Counted from the first letter of the stretch, positions 47,523-61,062 are shown. The stretch: DNA of 64,000 bases from Apodemus sylvaticus (GCF_947179515.1 NC_067495.1:136271655-136335654), one strand, 5' to 3'. Notes: generated by a model not told the origin, from the sequence alone. Numbers and translations: made by a program.

Positions 47523-48640
47523 GTTGGGATTTTGATGGTGATTGCATTGAATTTATACATTGCTTTTGGCAAGAAGGCAAAATTCCAACTCAATTCTTCA
47601 TAGAGTTAGAAAGAGCAATTCTCAAATTCATGTAGAATAACAGAAAACCTAGAATAGCTAAAACTATTCTCAACAGTAAAAGAACTTCTGGGGGAATCAG
47701 TATCCTGGACCTCAAGCAGTACTTCAGGGCAGTAGTGTTAAAAACTGCATGGTATTGGCACAGTGACAGGCAGGTAGATCAAAGGAATAGAATTGAAGAT
47801 CCAGAAATGAACCCACACACCTATGGTCTCTTGATCTTTGACAAAGGAGCTGAAACCATCCAGTGGAAAAAAGATAGCCTTTTCAACAAATGGTGCTGGT
47901 TCAATTGGAGGTCAGCATGCAGAAGAATGCAAATCGATCCATTCTTATCTCCTTGTACTAAGCTCAACTCCAAATGGATTAAGGACCTCCACATAAAACT
48001 AGGCACACTGAAAGTAATAGAAAAGAATCCAGAGAAGAGCATTGAGCACATGGGCACAGGGGAAATTTTCCTGAACAGAACACCAGTAACTTATGCTCTA
48101 AGATCAAGAATTGACAAATGGGACCTCATAAAATTAGAACACATGCTCCACTATGTTCATAGCAGCCTTATTTATAATAGCCAGAAGCTGGAAAGAACCC
48201 AGATGTCCCTCAATGGAGTAATGGATACAGAAAATGTGGTATATATACACAATGGAATACTACTCAGCAATTAACAACAATGAATTCATGAAGTTTTTAG
48301 GCAAATGGTTGGAACTGGAAAATATCATCCTAAGTGATGTAACCCATTCACAAAAGAACACACATGGAATGCAGTCACTTATAAGTGGATATTAGCTGGG
48401 AAACTCTGAATACCCAAGACACAATTCACATATCAAATGATTCCCAAGAAGAAGGAAGGAGAGGGAAAGAAGGTTCTGGAAAGACTTGGTGCAACAATGT
48501 AGGGGAGTACCAGAACAGAGAAGTGGGAGGGGGATGATTGGGGAAAAGGCGGAGGGAAGAGGGCTTAGGAAACTTATGGGGAGGGGGGAACCAGGAAAGG
48601 GGAAATCATTTGGAATGTAAACAAAGAATATAGAAAAAAA
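47523..48640 (+). mobile_element. 5'-inverted and internally deleted L1
   Basis: The first 55 bp (47523-47577) are antisense L1 ORF2, corresponding to about 10561-10613 of the full-length copy. The rest (47579-48640) is sense from the adjoining L1 point through the 3' UTR. This is the hallmark of twin-primed integration. Inside the sense part about 520 bp are missing at 48138 (between the points corresponding to about 11161 and 11682). A 179-codon frame across 47735-48274 is a fused ORF2 remnant and not a functional gene. The 3' UTR differs from that of the 6275 copy, so this is another subfamily. No clear target duplication was found. Confidence 0.9.
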
Positions 48641-49900
48641 CCTTGAAACTACTTCTTGAGAGGCTCAGGCAGGAAAGGAAGGGACCCAGAAGATTCACAA
48701 CTCAAAAAAAAAAAAAAAAAATCAGGAAAGGCAAAGTAGCAGGGAGCAATAGTGTTCACAGCCACAAAATGAGCCTCACTAGCCTCGGTATGTATCAAGT
48801 GAGGGTGACAGATGACCCAGGAATAGGAAAGCCAGAAGTGCAATGGAATGGAGCCTGACAGGTGGCCATAATCAACACATCATGAGAGGCAGTGAGAGGA
48901 GACAGCCTCTTTGCATAGGGTTAAGCCTTGTGTCATTCTATCAGGGGGACGGGGAGGGAACCCCAAAAGACAGTGTGGTCAAATAACCTTGGCACATAGG
49001 AGAGGCACAAGCCTTTTCAGAGACACCAATGCAAGGACACTGTCAGTAAAAAGTTATGTTGAAAGACATGATAAAGCAGAGCTCACTAATATTTGAGCTG
49101 AGACCTGAGGTTTCAATATTTTTGGCTATCAGGATACCTATTTACCCCTAATTCAACCACCTAGGCAATTGTTATAGCATGAGCCCATAATTCCCAATTC
49201 TAAGGCATAGGTTGCATGTCCTTTTCCTGCTGTTCATATGCTGGTTGTCCAGGGATGTGTAATTACACTGACAGCATTGCACCAAGATAGGTAAAAGCGT
49301 CTCATTTGCAGCCGAGCTAAAAAATCTTGAATGTTAAACTTTAGCAGATTGTTATTCTACCTGTCCATCCCCGAAGAATAAACCTTACCTTCCCCCCACT
49401 CTTTCTCTTCCAAAAATAGACACCTGCTTCATTGAAGTGCTCTGTAACAAAGGGGCTACTTAGCTCTCAATTTCATTTACTTATCATTCAAGTTGGATAG
49501 GACAGTAGAGTTAGGTTCCGCTTCCCCAAGGAATACTGGCCAGTCAGTGAAGCACAGGATAAGCCTTGGGAAACAACTTAGCTTATTTTAGCTGAAGGAA
49601 TCGGGGATAGCAGGGAGTTTTCTGAACTCTCCCCACTTCTCAGCAGAGCCCCTTTAAGACAGGCTCTGATAGAAAGACATTTGACCTACCTACCTCAGGC
49701 ACTCCTCTGCAAGCACCCCCTCCTTCCTCACTAATAAACAAAGCAAACACAAACTGTTAATAAGACTGTGGGCTGGAAACAGAACAGGGAGCTAGAAATG
49801 CACACTGCCGCTGGAGGTGAAGCAATTCAGCCTTGGTAGAGAGAACAGAAGCTCATTCAAAATACCCAGTGTCTAGGTTCTGCACTTCTGACATCAACAG
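48641..49900. other. No gene; A18 run at 48704-48721
   Basis: A poly-A of 18 bases follows 60 bp of unassigned sequence after the L1 and may be the tail of a small retroposed fragment. The rest is unique. Confidence 0.45.
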
Positions 49901-50385
49901 AACTGAGTGTAGGAAGCAGCTTGCATGGCCTTTGCATTTGCAGCCCTATTCCTGTGCTTCGATGAGCATGAACCTAGAGGCTATATTTGGATAGAGGGCA
50001 TACCACTGAGCATGCTTCTAGAGGGTAAGGATGTGGTTGTGTTTGGTTCTGATTTAGGTCATCCCGGAACTGTTTCTTGTGTGTGTGTGTGTGTGTGTGT
50101 GTTCACATTATTAAACAATTCTTATTAGTGAGTTGTGTATCTTTCAAGCTCATTGGAATCTTTCCCTTGTAAAATTTAAAACCTAAACATTTATTGAATG
50201 TCAAAACCAGATGAGAAAGTCATCCTGGTATACTAGTTAAAATACTTTAAGTTTCATCAGAGACTTGGATATTTGCTGTGGTAGGCAAAATAAAATGCAC
50301 ATACAGGACGCAGAAATAATTCCTTTTGCTGAAATGGCAATAGTCTGTGGATGGAAGTATGTGTGTTCTTAATCATCATATAGAT
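49901..50385. other. No gene; (GT)11 at 50079-50102
   Basis: Unique sequence with one short GT microsatellite. Confidence 0.5.

Positions 50386-50442
<57 letters not shown>
50386..50442. repeat. (GATA)14 microsatellite
   Basis: About 14 uninterrupted GATA units, long enough to be length-polymorphic. Confidence 0.98.
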
Positions 50443-50940
50443 GCAGACTTGACAGACATATATGCAATCCAGTAAGTATGTCAAATGAAAACATTGCTTT
50501 TACATAAGACATCTTATTTGTAATCTCACTTTTATTATTCATTATTTATATCACTTGGAAGACAGTGAAAGTCCCTTCCAGGAATCTTTAAGCTTTACTT
50601 CTATAAGAAGAGAAGCAAGGCCTGCTGTGAAATAACTATTCACACCTGGCAATTTGAAAAACTGGGCATTATTACTACTTCAAGTCACCATGACCAGAGT
50701 CACTGTGTGCTACAGGAGCTAATCCTTTCTGCAGAGTTTTGACTTCTCCAACTAAAACCACATAGGTATTATTCCACTTTGCTGGTGAGTCACATTTGGC
50801 CTGGTGCTGGATTTTGAAGTGCTATTGCTGCTGAAGTGTAGGATTAGTAACAAACTATTCATAAGATCTGCCTTTGGTGGAAGCAATTGCTTTATTTCAA
50901 ATTCTGCAATGGAGTGTTCACTGGAAAAATATGTAATATG
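50443..50940. other. No recognised feature
   Basis: Unique sequence. Confidence 0.4.
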
Positions 50941-51112
50941 GTACATCTGTTATCTCATTTAATCTTTGCAATTACACTATGAATCAGGACTAAGTATTAT
51001 TATCCATTGCCATCTCCATTTTATAGATGATGAAACTTAGCCTTGGAGAAATACATAGCAGGTACTGGAATTTGATCCTGTATCTTCTAAGCTATGCTAA
51101 ATGCTATTTCAG
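50941..51112 (+). mobile_element. MIR SINE 3' part
   Basis: 'atctcatttaatctttgcaat', 'tccattttatagatgatgaaac', 'cataGCAGGTACTGGAATTTG' type order fits the MIR 3' half. Confidence 0.88.
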
Positions 51113-52379
51113 GAATCTCAGTGAAGAAAGAAATTGAATAGCTAGGTTTGCTTCTGCTTCTGAGTTTCTAATTGTCTTAAAATGGCTTTTCTGCAAGTTA
51201 AAGATGCAATATCCTTGAATAAGAATTTTGTTATCCTATTTCCTTGGTCCCTGGAGCCTAGAGATGACAATTAGTACTGCCAAAGCTCCTACTGCAGCTC
51301 TCACACAGAGCAAGAGGCTTGTGAGTAGGTGTAGAAGAGGAGAGAAAAGACCCAAAATGAAGCAAGTGGTAATTATGTTAGGGTCTGTGCCTCTCCTATT
51401 TGAGAACTGTTCTAAATCCAGGGGGTGGGGGATATGACTGCTGAAACACAACAATACCCTGGCCTTGACACCCGAGTGACATACCAATGGGGACCTCCTC
51501 ACTTCACTTTATTGGTGTATCACCAGTAGTTCAAAAAGTTCTGATTATCACAGACATCTAATAGAAAAACATCGCTTCAGAACTTTGTACCAATACAGCA
51601 GGCCGATGAATGTTAGGGCTTGTGCTGATCGGCTAGCAAGGTAGAAGAACAGCAAATTATTCCTGTAGTGGTATAACATTGCTAGCAAGGAGGTGTTAGA
51701 TATGTCCTATATGTACTTTGATTCCTATGTTCTTCCTCAATAAAATGGATAAAATACAGATCTCACACCATGTTCCTGAGGATTATATTAGAATATTTTA
51801 TTTAAGTGAAACAAAATATTGCGAACATACTACTAGCTATTTGGTATCCATGTATGTGAATTAGCAACCACATGGGCAACTAATGTGGCCCAGGAAGACT
51901 GGATTTTAAAAATTGGGTTATCACATAAAAAGTTCTTACACTATTAACTTCTTGGCTTATCATGGAATCTAGAAGATGTTTAAGATGCCCTATAGACAGC
52001 TCAGGGCTGACTAAGGTTGCCAAGTTTCTCAAAGGAGTTATACTAGACTAGCAGCTCATTCATTGAGAGTGTATAAAGATAAGATCAAACTACAAACTAC
52101 ACATCGTCCTGCATTTGCCTAAGGGTACCATCTGTCTGGAATGTTCTTTGGGATTTAAGAGTCAAAGTCCAGGTCAGAATGGCCCCAAGCAAGCTACTGC
52201 CCAAGGCTCTCATTTATGATGAGATAGGAGATTTTTTTCTAAAAAACACCAGCAGCACCCTGCAAGACTGGCAAGATTTGCCACATAAAAATAAAAGAGT
52301 AAAATTTTAAAAAGATAAGAAGGAAACTAAACTCTGAGAATACATAATAAGACCCCTATTACAAAAAAAAATAGAATAA
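51113..52379. other. No recognised feature
   Basis: Unique sequence. Short open frames at 51228-51502 lie on both strands without support. Confidence 0.45.
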
Positions 52380-52585
52380 ATCAGGGGTTGTAAGGTGACT
52401 CTGTGAGAAGAAGACTTGCTATAAAAGTGCAAGGACCTGGGCTTGAGTCCCCAGAACCTGTATACAAAGTCAGGCATTGCTGTACATTACTGGATCTCAA
52501 ACACTGGAGACAGAGGCAGTTGATTCCAGGACTTGCTGAAAGACCATACTAGCCTAAACAGACAGATTTCAGTTCAGTAGTAGTC
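52380..52585 (+). mobile_element. B3 SINE, sense
   Basis: Order 'aggtgactctgtgagaag', 'ggacctgggcttgagtcccc', 'agtcaggcattgctgtacat', 'acactggagacagaggcag', 'catactagcctaaacagac' follows the B3 consensus. A further small SINE-like scrap lies at 52780-52860. Confidence 0.85.
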
Positions 52586-55500
52586 TCTCTGGGGACAATA
52601 AGTTGTGCCCAGTTATAAGACATGCATGTGCACAGAAATGTGTACCTGCACACTCTTGTGCATGTACCATACAAATAGCACATATTACACAGAATGAATG
52701 AATAAATGAGCAAATGAATGAGTAAATGCAACACATGTATCACATGCAGTGTATTAGTATATACACACTGATGATTGAGGGGCTGATTAAGGATGGTTGT
52801 GGAGGCTCAGAAACCTGAAGCTAGGCTATATTTAAGATCCTATCTAAAAAATCAACAACAAAACAAACACATAAAAACCCTAAAGGAAATGGAAGCATCA
52901 ACTTAAAAAGAGCCCCCAAATGACTAGCCATTCTACAGGAGAAGCCACTTTAAGTCCTGAATTCATCTTCATTAATTCTAGAAAGAAATGAGATTTCTAA
53001 ATCTCAGCTAAAGTCATGCAAAGAGAAGGAACGGAAAGCAACACAGTATGTTGTAATATAGTTAGAAAAATATACTTTGGTTTTATGGACATTGAAATGA
53101 ATGTCTATACTTATTTCAAATATTACCACACTGTACACATTGTCAGGCCTTCTTCTATATACATATTGCATAGCATGTATGCCTTGTGTTTCTCAATTCT
53201 CATTACCTAACATGATTTTCTGGGTTTTGACTCTCTTCCAACATATGGGAACATCTTATATTCTGGATCTCCAGAGCATATATTTTATGTTGCATTGCAG
53301 AAACCTATCCATTGACCTGTATGCCTCCTCCTGTAACCATTACTGTAAACATATCAATCCAAGAACTGAATTTTCCTAATATCTATTCTTTCTGAGACAC
53401 TCAGAATAATGCCTTGTTCCAGGAATTACTTGGGAATGACTGAATATCTTAATTGAAACATAAATATTTACCTTGCAGTCAGACATAACATGTTCCTCCA
53501 ACTTCCAGTGGAATGGGTGGAGGAAAGACTGATGACCTCCTAGATTCTTGAGCAAACAGCTTCTGACTCTTGGACACTAGTATTCTCATATATTCCAGGA
53601 GAAGGAGCATTTTATAAAACTGTTCATGGCTGACATAAAAAAATACTAGCCCAGAAAAATTATGACCACAGAGCTATAATTCTTTTTAAGTCATTCTATT
53701 TATGATGACAGAGATTGATTAATTCAAGATTGAAGAATGGAGTGTTTTATCTTATTAATCTGTCTTCTTCATCTTCTTCTGGGGATACATGATTTATCGA
53801 TGCCATAATGTTTCCATGGCAATTTACATTTTGAACTTTTCACAATCATTTTCCTTTTGCATTCACCATGCTAAACAAGAGTGGTTGGACCCACATGGGA
53901 GACAGAAAAGGGATGAACCATGGAGATGTTAAAGGTCACTCTTCAAATGAGAGGCCAATCTGAGAACAGAACACTGACTTTACCGAGTTTGGCTCTGAAG
54001 ACATATTAATTAAGAAGCCAGCTAACCATACCAAAAACAAAAATTATATGTGAATTAAAGTATGGAGCCTCTAGAAGCACACAAGCATTTAATGTACTTT
54101 AAGATATTCAGTTGGGCAAGCATGTATAGTGTCACAGGTCTGTCCAACAACTGAGATGTCAGAGTTAAAGTCTCCCATCTAGGTTCTGTTGAGCTTTCCA
54201 CTAAAGTCCCCATGGAGTATGTGTATATCATTCTTCAACTTCATCCAGAACAAACAAACACAGAAACAAAAAGAGAGCTCTAAGCATGAACCTGGAAGAG
54301 GACAGTCTGATTCTCACTCTGGCTGCACACAAAGCTTGTCCTTGACATTTCCTCAAAGCCAGCTTTTTGTTCTTGTGTTGTTCTTGGACAAAGAGAAAAC
54401 AAGTCCCTAACAAAACCAGCTCATTCAAAGCTACAGCAATAAACAGAAACTACCTTTTCATTATGTCTCAGAGACATTTGCAACCAGACAACATCTTCCC
54501 CTTTTAGGAACAGGACCTTTTTATGATTTTGTTCTCTTGTACCTGGGCAGAAAAAGGCTTTTACTATTTAGACACCCCAATTATAGTTGGATACTGTTAG
54601 ACCTGTGAAAATCTGAAGAACTAAATTACCTAGAATTACAATAAACAAGGCGAAAAGAGGGAAAAGGGAAATTACTCATTGAAAAGGAAATATTTAAAAA
54701 TCAGCACTAATAAGGATATTATTTGAGCAATTTTTTCATCCTTTAATTATTGAAAGAAGTCAGAAGCCTGTCCTTGATCTAGTGCAAAGATAAGAACCCA
54801 GGAAGAAATAACTTAATGGAAACAACACACCTTTCCCAAAGGACTATATCCAGACCAACCTTGAACAAGGGCTCTTCCTGCTATCATGTTAGTTTTATTT
54901 GTACAGTGCTTCAGTCAGGTGAGCAAATGCCTCATTAATGAGAGTAGGGCCACCACTGAGATAATTTCTCTTCTTCCAAGTCTCAAAATGAAAGAAATTA
55001 CAAAGAGCCATGGAAATTTGCTCAATGTCTTTGACAAATTCTATTCACTAATTAAAAATCAATCAGTTCTGTTAGAGAATCTACCTCCAGAATGCCTGTT
55101 GAGAGAGCTATCCAACCTCACCTCCTCCTGAGCCCTTGTTCACCAATCAGCCAAGTGCTAAGACCTAGGAAAAATGGACACCAGACCAGATAGCTCTTTC
55201 CACTCTGCCTCGGAGCTGCCATTGTTTTTCACACAAATACTCATCCATGTCTTTCAGCTCCATTCTATTTTATGAATTTTCTAATCATCATTATTTTATA
55301 GCTACCTGAAATACAACACTAAGCCAACTTCCTGAATCTATCCTACCTTCTTCATTTCTTAAAGATGAGACCTCCCTTTTCTGAGTGACTCTATCTCTTA
55401 TTTCCTGAGACAGAAAGACTGGGGCATCCAGGGTACAGGATACCTTAATGTCTGTGGGTTTCTTTACGATCAAGGGGCAGGTGAACATAATGACATCACT

Positions 55501-56139
55501 CTAAGCCACGGATGATTTCTAGAGGTTTGTAAAAGCCAAGACCTTAATAGTGGTTCTGATCTCTTGGACCCTCACTTTAAACTTATAAACAGAAAAATAA
55601 ACAAGAAAACAATATCTTTGCATTTCTTTTATATGACATAAATAAAATTTTCACTGAGTCCTATTGGATTTCTTGTGGGAAAAATGTAGGTTTCTGCAAG
55701 GAAAGTCTTAGTTAATCTCACAAAATGTGATGGGTGATTTCTTGTTTTATTTTGGCTCCAAGATCAAATGGGTGTTTGCATCCCTCAGTACTCATTATTA
55801 CTTCTGAGACAAAGGGCATATCTTTGATGTAAGCACTTATAATTTCTGCCTGCAGGATTAAATCTGTCACCTAGAACCCTGTGTAGCCTAGGCAGAAGGC
55901 TAGACTCAATCATAGCCAAGGAGTTGATATTCCTAGATGAGGACCTTAACTAAGAACTTATAGGAATAATGAATAACTAAAACCTCCATTTTTTGAAATC
56001 TGAGATGTACTCATCGCTAGAATCTCCATGATGATTTAGTGCTAGTTATCTACAGCTGAAACTTGCTCATTATTGTACTGTGCATTGAGTGACATTCCAT
56101 TCTTTCCTGCACCATTTCCTACTCCATAAATGGCTGTCT
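52586..56139. other. No recognised gene
   Basis: Mostly unique sequence with GAATGAAT and A-rich short tracts (52685-52720). A minus-strand donor-like site at 53471 (TGCAAG|gtaaat) ends an open stretch of about 35 codons, but the acceptor is poor. The open frame at 54886-55131 has no support. Confidence 0.45.
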
Positions 56140-56320
56140 TAGTTCCTTTTCTATCTGTGAAGAAACACTATGACCAGGAAAATTTATAAAAGAATGCACT
56201 TAATTGGGGATTTGCTTACAATTTCAAAGGGTAAGTCCATGACCATCAAGAAGAGAATGGCAGTAGGCAGGGAGGCATAGTGTTAGGGCAGTAGCTGAGA
56301 GCTTACATCATATCAACAAT
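56140..56320 (-). repeat. Rodent LTR-like medium repeat, antisense, truncated
   Basis: 'gtcttagttccttttctatctg', 'cactatgaccaggaaaattta', 'cacttaattggggatttgct', 'agtccatgaccatcaagaag' follow the antisense order of a common rodent repeat that shares its end with the one at 40600. Confidence 0.75.
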
Positions 56321-56923
56321 TTGGATAACAGCATGCTTCTGCTGAAATCATCTCCCAAATTACCAGATTGCCAAAATTCCCAAATTAGCTGAAATAATTT
56401 CCTAAAATTACAAGAATTTCTCCAGCTACCAGCATGATCTAACAGAAATAATCGCCCAAGTAAACCATTTTACACTCAAATCTTGACTCAAAGTCTACTT
56501 CAAGAAGAAGCCAAATCAAAGTCTCACCATTCATTGCTCCTCCCCCTCATCATTATCAGATGCACTATATACAGAAGAAACTGGTTATGTTTAGATCAGC
56601 TGTTTTCCATACTCGAAATATTTTCTTGAAAAATTCATATATCATTTTCTTAGGCACAGACCTCAGCCACACTCTCTGCAACATATTATCCGAAATATGA
56701 AACTGAGGTGATAATTTCATTTCCATATACCTTAATATTGTCAATCATTTGGTTCAGGACTAAAGGGAGATATAAAAGGGCACAATTTATTCATTCATTA
56801 AAGTCTCATTAACAGTTTCTACTTGTTGTCATCCATTGCTAGAAGTAATCATGAGTGAGGAATCCCAAATACTCAAGACTTTAAGCTGATTATATATTTC
56901 TGTATATTATGTTTAACAATATC
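56321..56923. other. No recognised feature
   Basis: Unique AT-rich sequence. Confidence 0.4.
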
Positions 56924-56938
56924 CATATATATATTTTT
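56924..56938. repeat. Target-site duplication (left) of the twin-primed L1
   Basis: Matches 58985-58999 at 14 of 15 positions; the AT-rich site ends in a T run as L1 endonuclease sites do. Confidence 0.8.
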
Positions 56939-57373
56939 TATTCGATATAATTTATTTACATTTCAAATGATTTCCCCTTTTCTAGCCCCCCATTCCCCAA
57001 AAGTCCCGTAAGCCCCCTTCTCTTCCCCTGTCCTCCCTCCCACCCCTTCCCACTTCCCCGTTCTGGTTTTGCCGGATACTGTTTCACTGAGTCTTTCCAG
57101 AACCAGGGGCCACTCCTCCTTTCTTCTTGTACCTCATTTGATGTGTGGATTATGTTTTGGGTATTCCAGTTTTCTAGGTTAATATCCACTTATTAGTGAG
57201 TGCATACCATGATTCACCTTTTGAGTCTGGGTTACCTCACTTAGTATGATGTTCTCTAACTCCATCCATTTGCCTAAGAATTTCATGAATTCATTGTTTC
57301 TAATGGCTGAATAGTAGTACTCCATTGTGTAGATATACCACATTTTTTGCATCCACTCTTCTGTTGAGGGATA
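56939..57373 (-). mobile_element. Twin-primed L1: 3' part, antisense
   Basis: Antisense poly-A signal, 3' UTR and the last part of ORF2 (minus-strand frame 57179-57409 ends with LISGY). It stops at the 'YPSTEEW' point of ORF2, where the inverted part begins. Confidence 0.96.
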
Positions 57374-58984
57374 GCAATTGGACAACATAAGGAGGTCAAA
57401 GGGATACAAATTGGAATGGAAGAAGTCAAGCCATCATTATTTGCAGACGACATGATAGTCTACCTAAGTGACCCAAAAAACTCCACTAGAGAGCTCCTAC
57501 AGCTGATAAACAACTTCAGCAAAGTGGCAGGTTATAAAATCAACTCAAGCAAATCAGTGGCCTTCCTATACTCAAAGGATAAGCAGGCTGAGAAAGAAAT
57601 TAGGGAAATGACCCCCTTCACAATAGCCACAAACAGTATAAAGTATCTTGGGGTGACTCTTACCAAACATGTGAAAGATCTTTATGACAAGAACTTCAAG
57701 ACTCTGAAGAAGGAAATGGAAGAAGACCTCAAAAATGGGAAAACCTCCCATGCTCATGGATTGGCAGGATCAATATAGTTAAAATGGCCATTTTGCCAAA
57801 AGCAATATACAGATTCAATGCAATACCCATCAAAATCCCAACTCAATTCTTCACAGAGTTAGAAAGAGCAATTATCAAATTAATCTGGAATAACAAAAAA
57901 CCCAGGATAGCTAAAACTATTCTCAGCAACAAAAGAAAATCTGGGGGAATCAGTATCCCTGACCTCAAGCAATACTACAGAGCAATAGTGTTAAAAACTG
58001 CATGGTATTTATTGGTACAGTGACAGGCAGGCAGAACAATGGAACAGGATTGAAGATCCAGAAATGAACCCACACACCTATGGCCACTTGATCCTCGACA
58101 AACAGGCTGAAAACATCCAATGGAAAAAAAGATAGCCTTTTCAACAAATGGTGCTGGTTCAACTGGAGGTCAGCATGCAGAAGAATGTGAATTGATCCAT
58201 CCTTGTCTCCTTGTACTAAGCTCAAATCCAAATGGATCAAGGACCTCCACATAAAGTCAGACACTCTGAAGCTAATAGAAAAGAAACTGGGGAAGACCCT
58301 TGAGGACATCGGTACAGGGAGAAAGTTTCTGAACAGAACACCAATAGCATATGCTCTAAGAGCAAGAATTGACAAATGGAACCTCATAAAATTACAAAGT
58401 TTCTGTAAGGCAAAGGACACCATCAAGAGGACAAATCGGCAACCAACAAATTGGGAAAAGATCTTCACCAATCCTACATCAGATAGGGGGCTAATATCCA
58501 ATATATATAAAGAACTCAAGAAGTTAGACTCCAGAAAACCGAACAACCCTATTAAAAAATGGGGTACAGAGTTAAACAAAGAATTCTCACCTGAAGAACT
58601 TCGGATGGCGGAGAAGCATCTTAAAAAATGCTCAACTTCATTAGTCATTAGGGAAATGTAAATCAAAACAACCCTAAGATTTCATCTTATACCAGTCAGA
58701 ATGGCTAAGATTAAAAATTCAGGAGACAGCAGGTGTTGGAGAGGGTGTGGAGAAAGAGGGACATCCCTCCACTGCTGGTGGGGTTGCAAATTATTACAAC
58801 CACTCTGGAAATCAGTCTGGGGGTTCCTCCGAAAACTGGGCACCTCACTTCCAGAAGATCCTGCTATACCACTCCTGGGCATATACCCAGAGGATTCCCC
58901 ACCATGTAATAAGGATACATGCTCTACTATGTTCATAGCAGCCCTATTTATAATTGCCAGATGCTGGAAAGAATCAAGGTATCC
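57374..58984 (+). mobile_element. Twin-primed L1: 5' part, inverted (sense)
   Basis: Sense ORF2 from the RT domain (the FADD box lies just after the start, around 57440) through the cysteine-rich region, ending at 'gaatcaaggtatccc', the same ORF2 point where the antisense part begins. Several frames are open (57416-57778, 57784-58023, 58203-58661, 58701-59030), separated by indels. Very close to the copy at 6275. Confidence 0.96.
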
Positions 58985-58999
58985 CATACATATATTTTT
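58985..58999. repeat. Target-site duplication (right) of the twin-primed L1
   Basis: Partner of 56924-56938. Confidence 0.8.
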
Positions 59000-61062
59000 A
59001 AAGGGGCACTTCTTGCCATATGAGCGTTAGAAAACTGGATAAACCTTTAAGGACTTCCATTATAGGATTTTTCAGGTCAACTAGATATGACATAGTGTTC
59101 TTATTAAAAATATCTGCTATGTAGGATACACAAAACTAATGGTGGATAATTTAATTGTCCTGGAGGCTCTAAGTTCTTCTTGGCACAAATACTTTCGTTG
59201 ACCACATCACATCATACTGTATCATTTCATAGGAATACATATATAACTACATTCTTGTTCTAGATCATAAGAAGCTGCTCTGTAGTATTTGTGTACTTTT
59301 TCTCAGCTGGTCCTACTAGTTATGGACAAAGACACCCAAGTAGTTTTAGAAGGCCTGCTGATTGTAGGGCAATATCTGTTCCATAATCCCCAGTGAGTCA
59401 ATCATAAGGGTAGCAGGAGATGACTGGAAAATCTCACTATCTAAATCTGTAATCACAAATCCATAACATATGGGCCACTCTGAGATTTCTAAGTACATAT
59501 TAGAAAAATAAACAGTCCCCCACAATGGTTCAAAACACAACACAGATTACTGTTGAGTACAAATTGGAGCTGGCAAGTGAAATGAACCCCTTTGGAAGAT
59601 GATCTGCTGAATTTAGATCACAGAAGAAAAGGTGGGGAAATTTTCAGAGGTGACTGGATTATGATGTAAAGGAAGGGTCTGCATTCTAATATAAGTGCAT
59701 AGCAACAAGTGGAGGAACATCTACCATTGAGTGAATCATATTCATAATTTCTTGTTCTGATATTGACAAATATATCATTAAGTGAAACATAAAGATGAAA
59801 AAGGCAGAAAAAATCAATTTTACAATAAATTTAAAGCTTTTTAAAATGCTGCATCAATTTCTTTTAAAGACAGGGTCATTAATTTGCAAAGTTAAAATCA
59901 TGCCCAAGTACACATAGGAGCCAAGAATTGAGCACAGGTATGATGCTCTAACTCTTGTATCAAAATTCCTTATAATATATGAAATTATCTTTAAACTGCT
60001 AAAACAAAACAAGAAGTAAACCCAGAGAGGATCCTGTATAAAAAGCAAGAAAGGTTAAGCCATGACACTAATTTATTAAAAAGTTAACAGCATATAATGA
60101 CTTTCCAATAATTCTGTTAATTGTACAAAAGCAACAGGGAAAGGGGTCACAATATCACCTTGAAAACTAACAGGCTGAGACATAGGTGAACAAAGGTAGA
60201 TCTTGATGTCACCTGTCGTTGTTATAGACTAAATATTCATGACCCTAAAAATCAATTGTGTTGAAGCATCATCCCCCTCCCCAAAAGTGATAAAAGGCAA
60301 TTAGGATTAGTCAATTTCAAGGGAGTGAGGATCCTGTGATAGGGTGAAAGGAAATGTGTCCTCACAAGTAGAGAGGAAAGACATGTGGTTCTCTCTAGTT
60401 TGGGAAAGAAGAGAAGCCAGAAAATGTTCATCTGTGATAATGAAAGAAGTCATCTTTTCTTGAACATGCTGGCATTCAATAGGCTGTTAGCTTCCAAAAC
60501 TATGACCCATAAAAGTATGTTCATAGTTCAAAGCATCACATATATGGTATTTTGGCATACCATTATAAACCAACTAAACACTCAGACTTTACTTTGAGGT
60601 CATGAAATCTCAGCTAATAGAATTTACTTTATTATTTATAGTAAATCCTAAATGGTGGTTCATGTCTGAACAGTCTTTTATAGTATGTTGAAGATTATGA
60701 AAGCATGTTATTTATTTTGTGATTTTCTGAAATTTAATTTTTAGTTTCCTGCCGAAAGTTGCTTTTATATGAATGTATTTTAGTACAGGCAGTATGAGAG
60801 TATGTGTTTCATATCCCACAGGTCACTATGACATAAGATTTAGCTTTCAGTTTTCTAATTAAAAATAGCCTTCTCATTTCATGATGGCAATCAAAGTCTT
60901 AGAGCAGCAGGAACTGACTGGAGAAAGGAGCCCTTCTGTCTCCCTCATTCAGCATGTGAACAGTTTTCCTTAGTTATGAAGAGAGTATAAGTAATAAAGG
61001 TGACTGCTTCATCTGGAATAAAATGCTGTGGGCAACTTTATAAAGCCTCATTCTGGATTGAA
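59000..61062. other. No gene; possible MIR at 59860-59960
   Basis: Mostly unique. 'ttgcaaagttaaaatcatgcc...gagccaagaattgagcacaggt' weakly fits the MIR 3' core. Confidence 0.4.

Noticed and set aside
47735..48274. 179-codon frame that might be read as a novel protein
   Set aside because: It is L1 ORF2 with a 520-bp internal deletion that happens to keep the sequence open.
53472..53575. Possible minus-strand exon ending in a TGCAAG|gtaaat donor, about 35 open codons
   Set aside because: The donor is good, but the acceptor region lacks a pyrimidine tract and no homology is recognisable.
54886..55131. 81-codon plus-strand frame
   Set aside because: No splice signals, no start context and no recognisable similarity.
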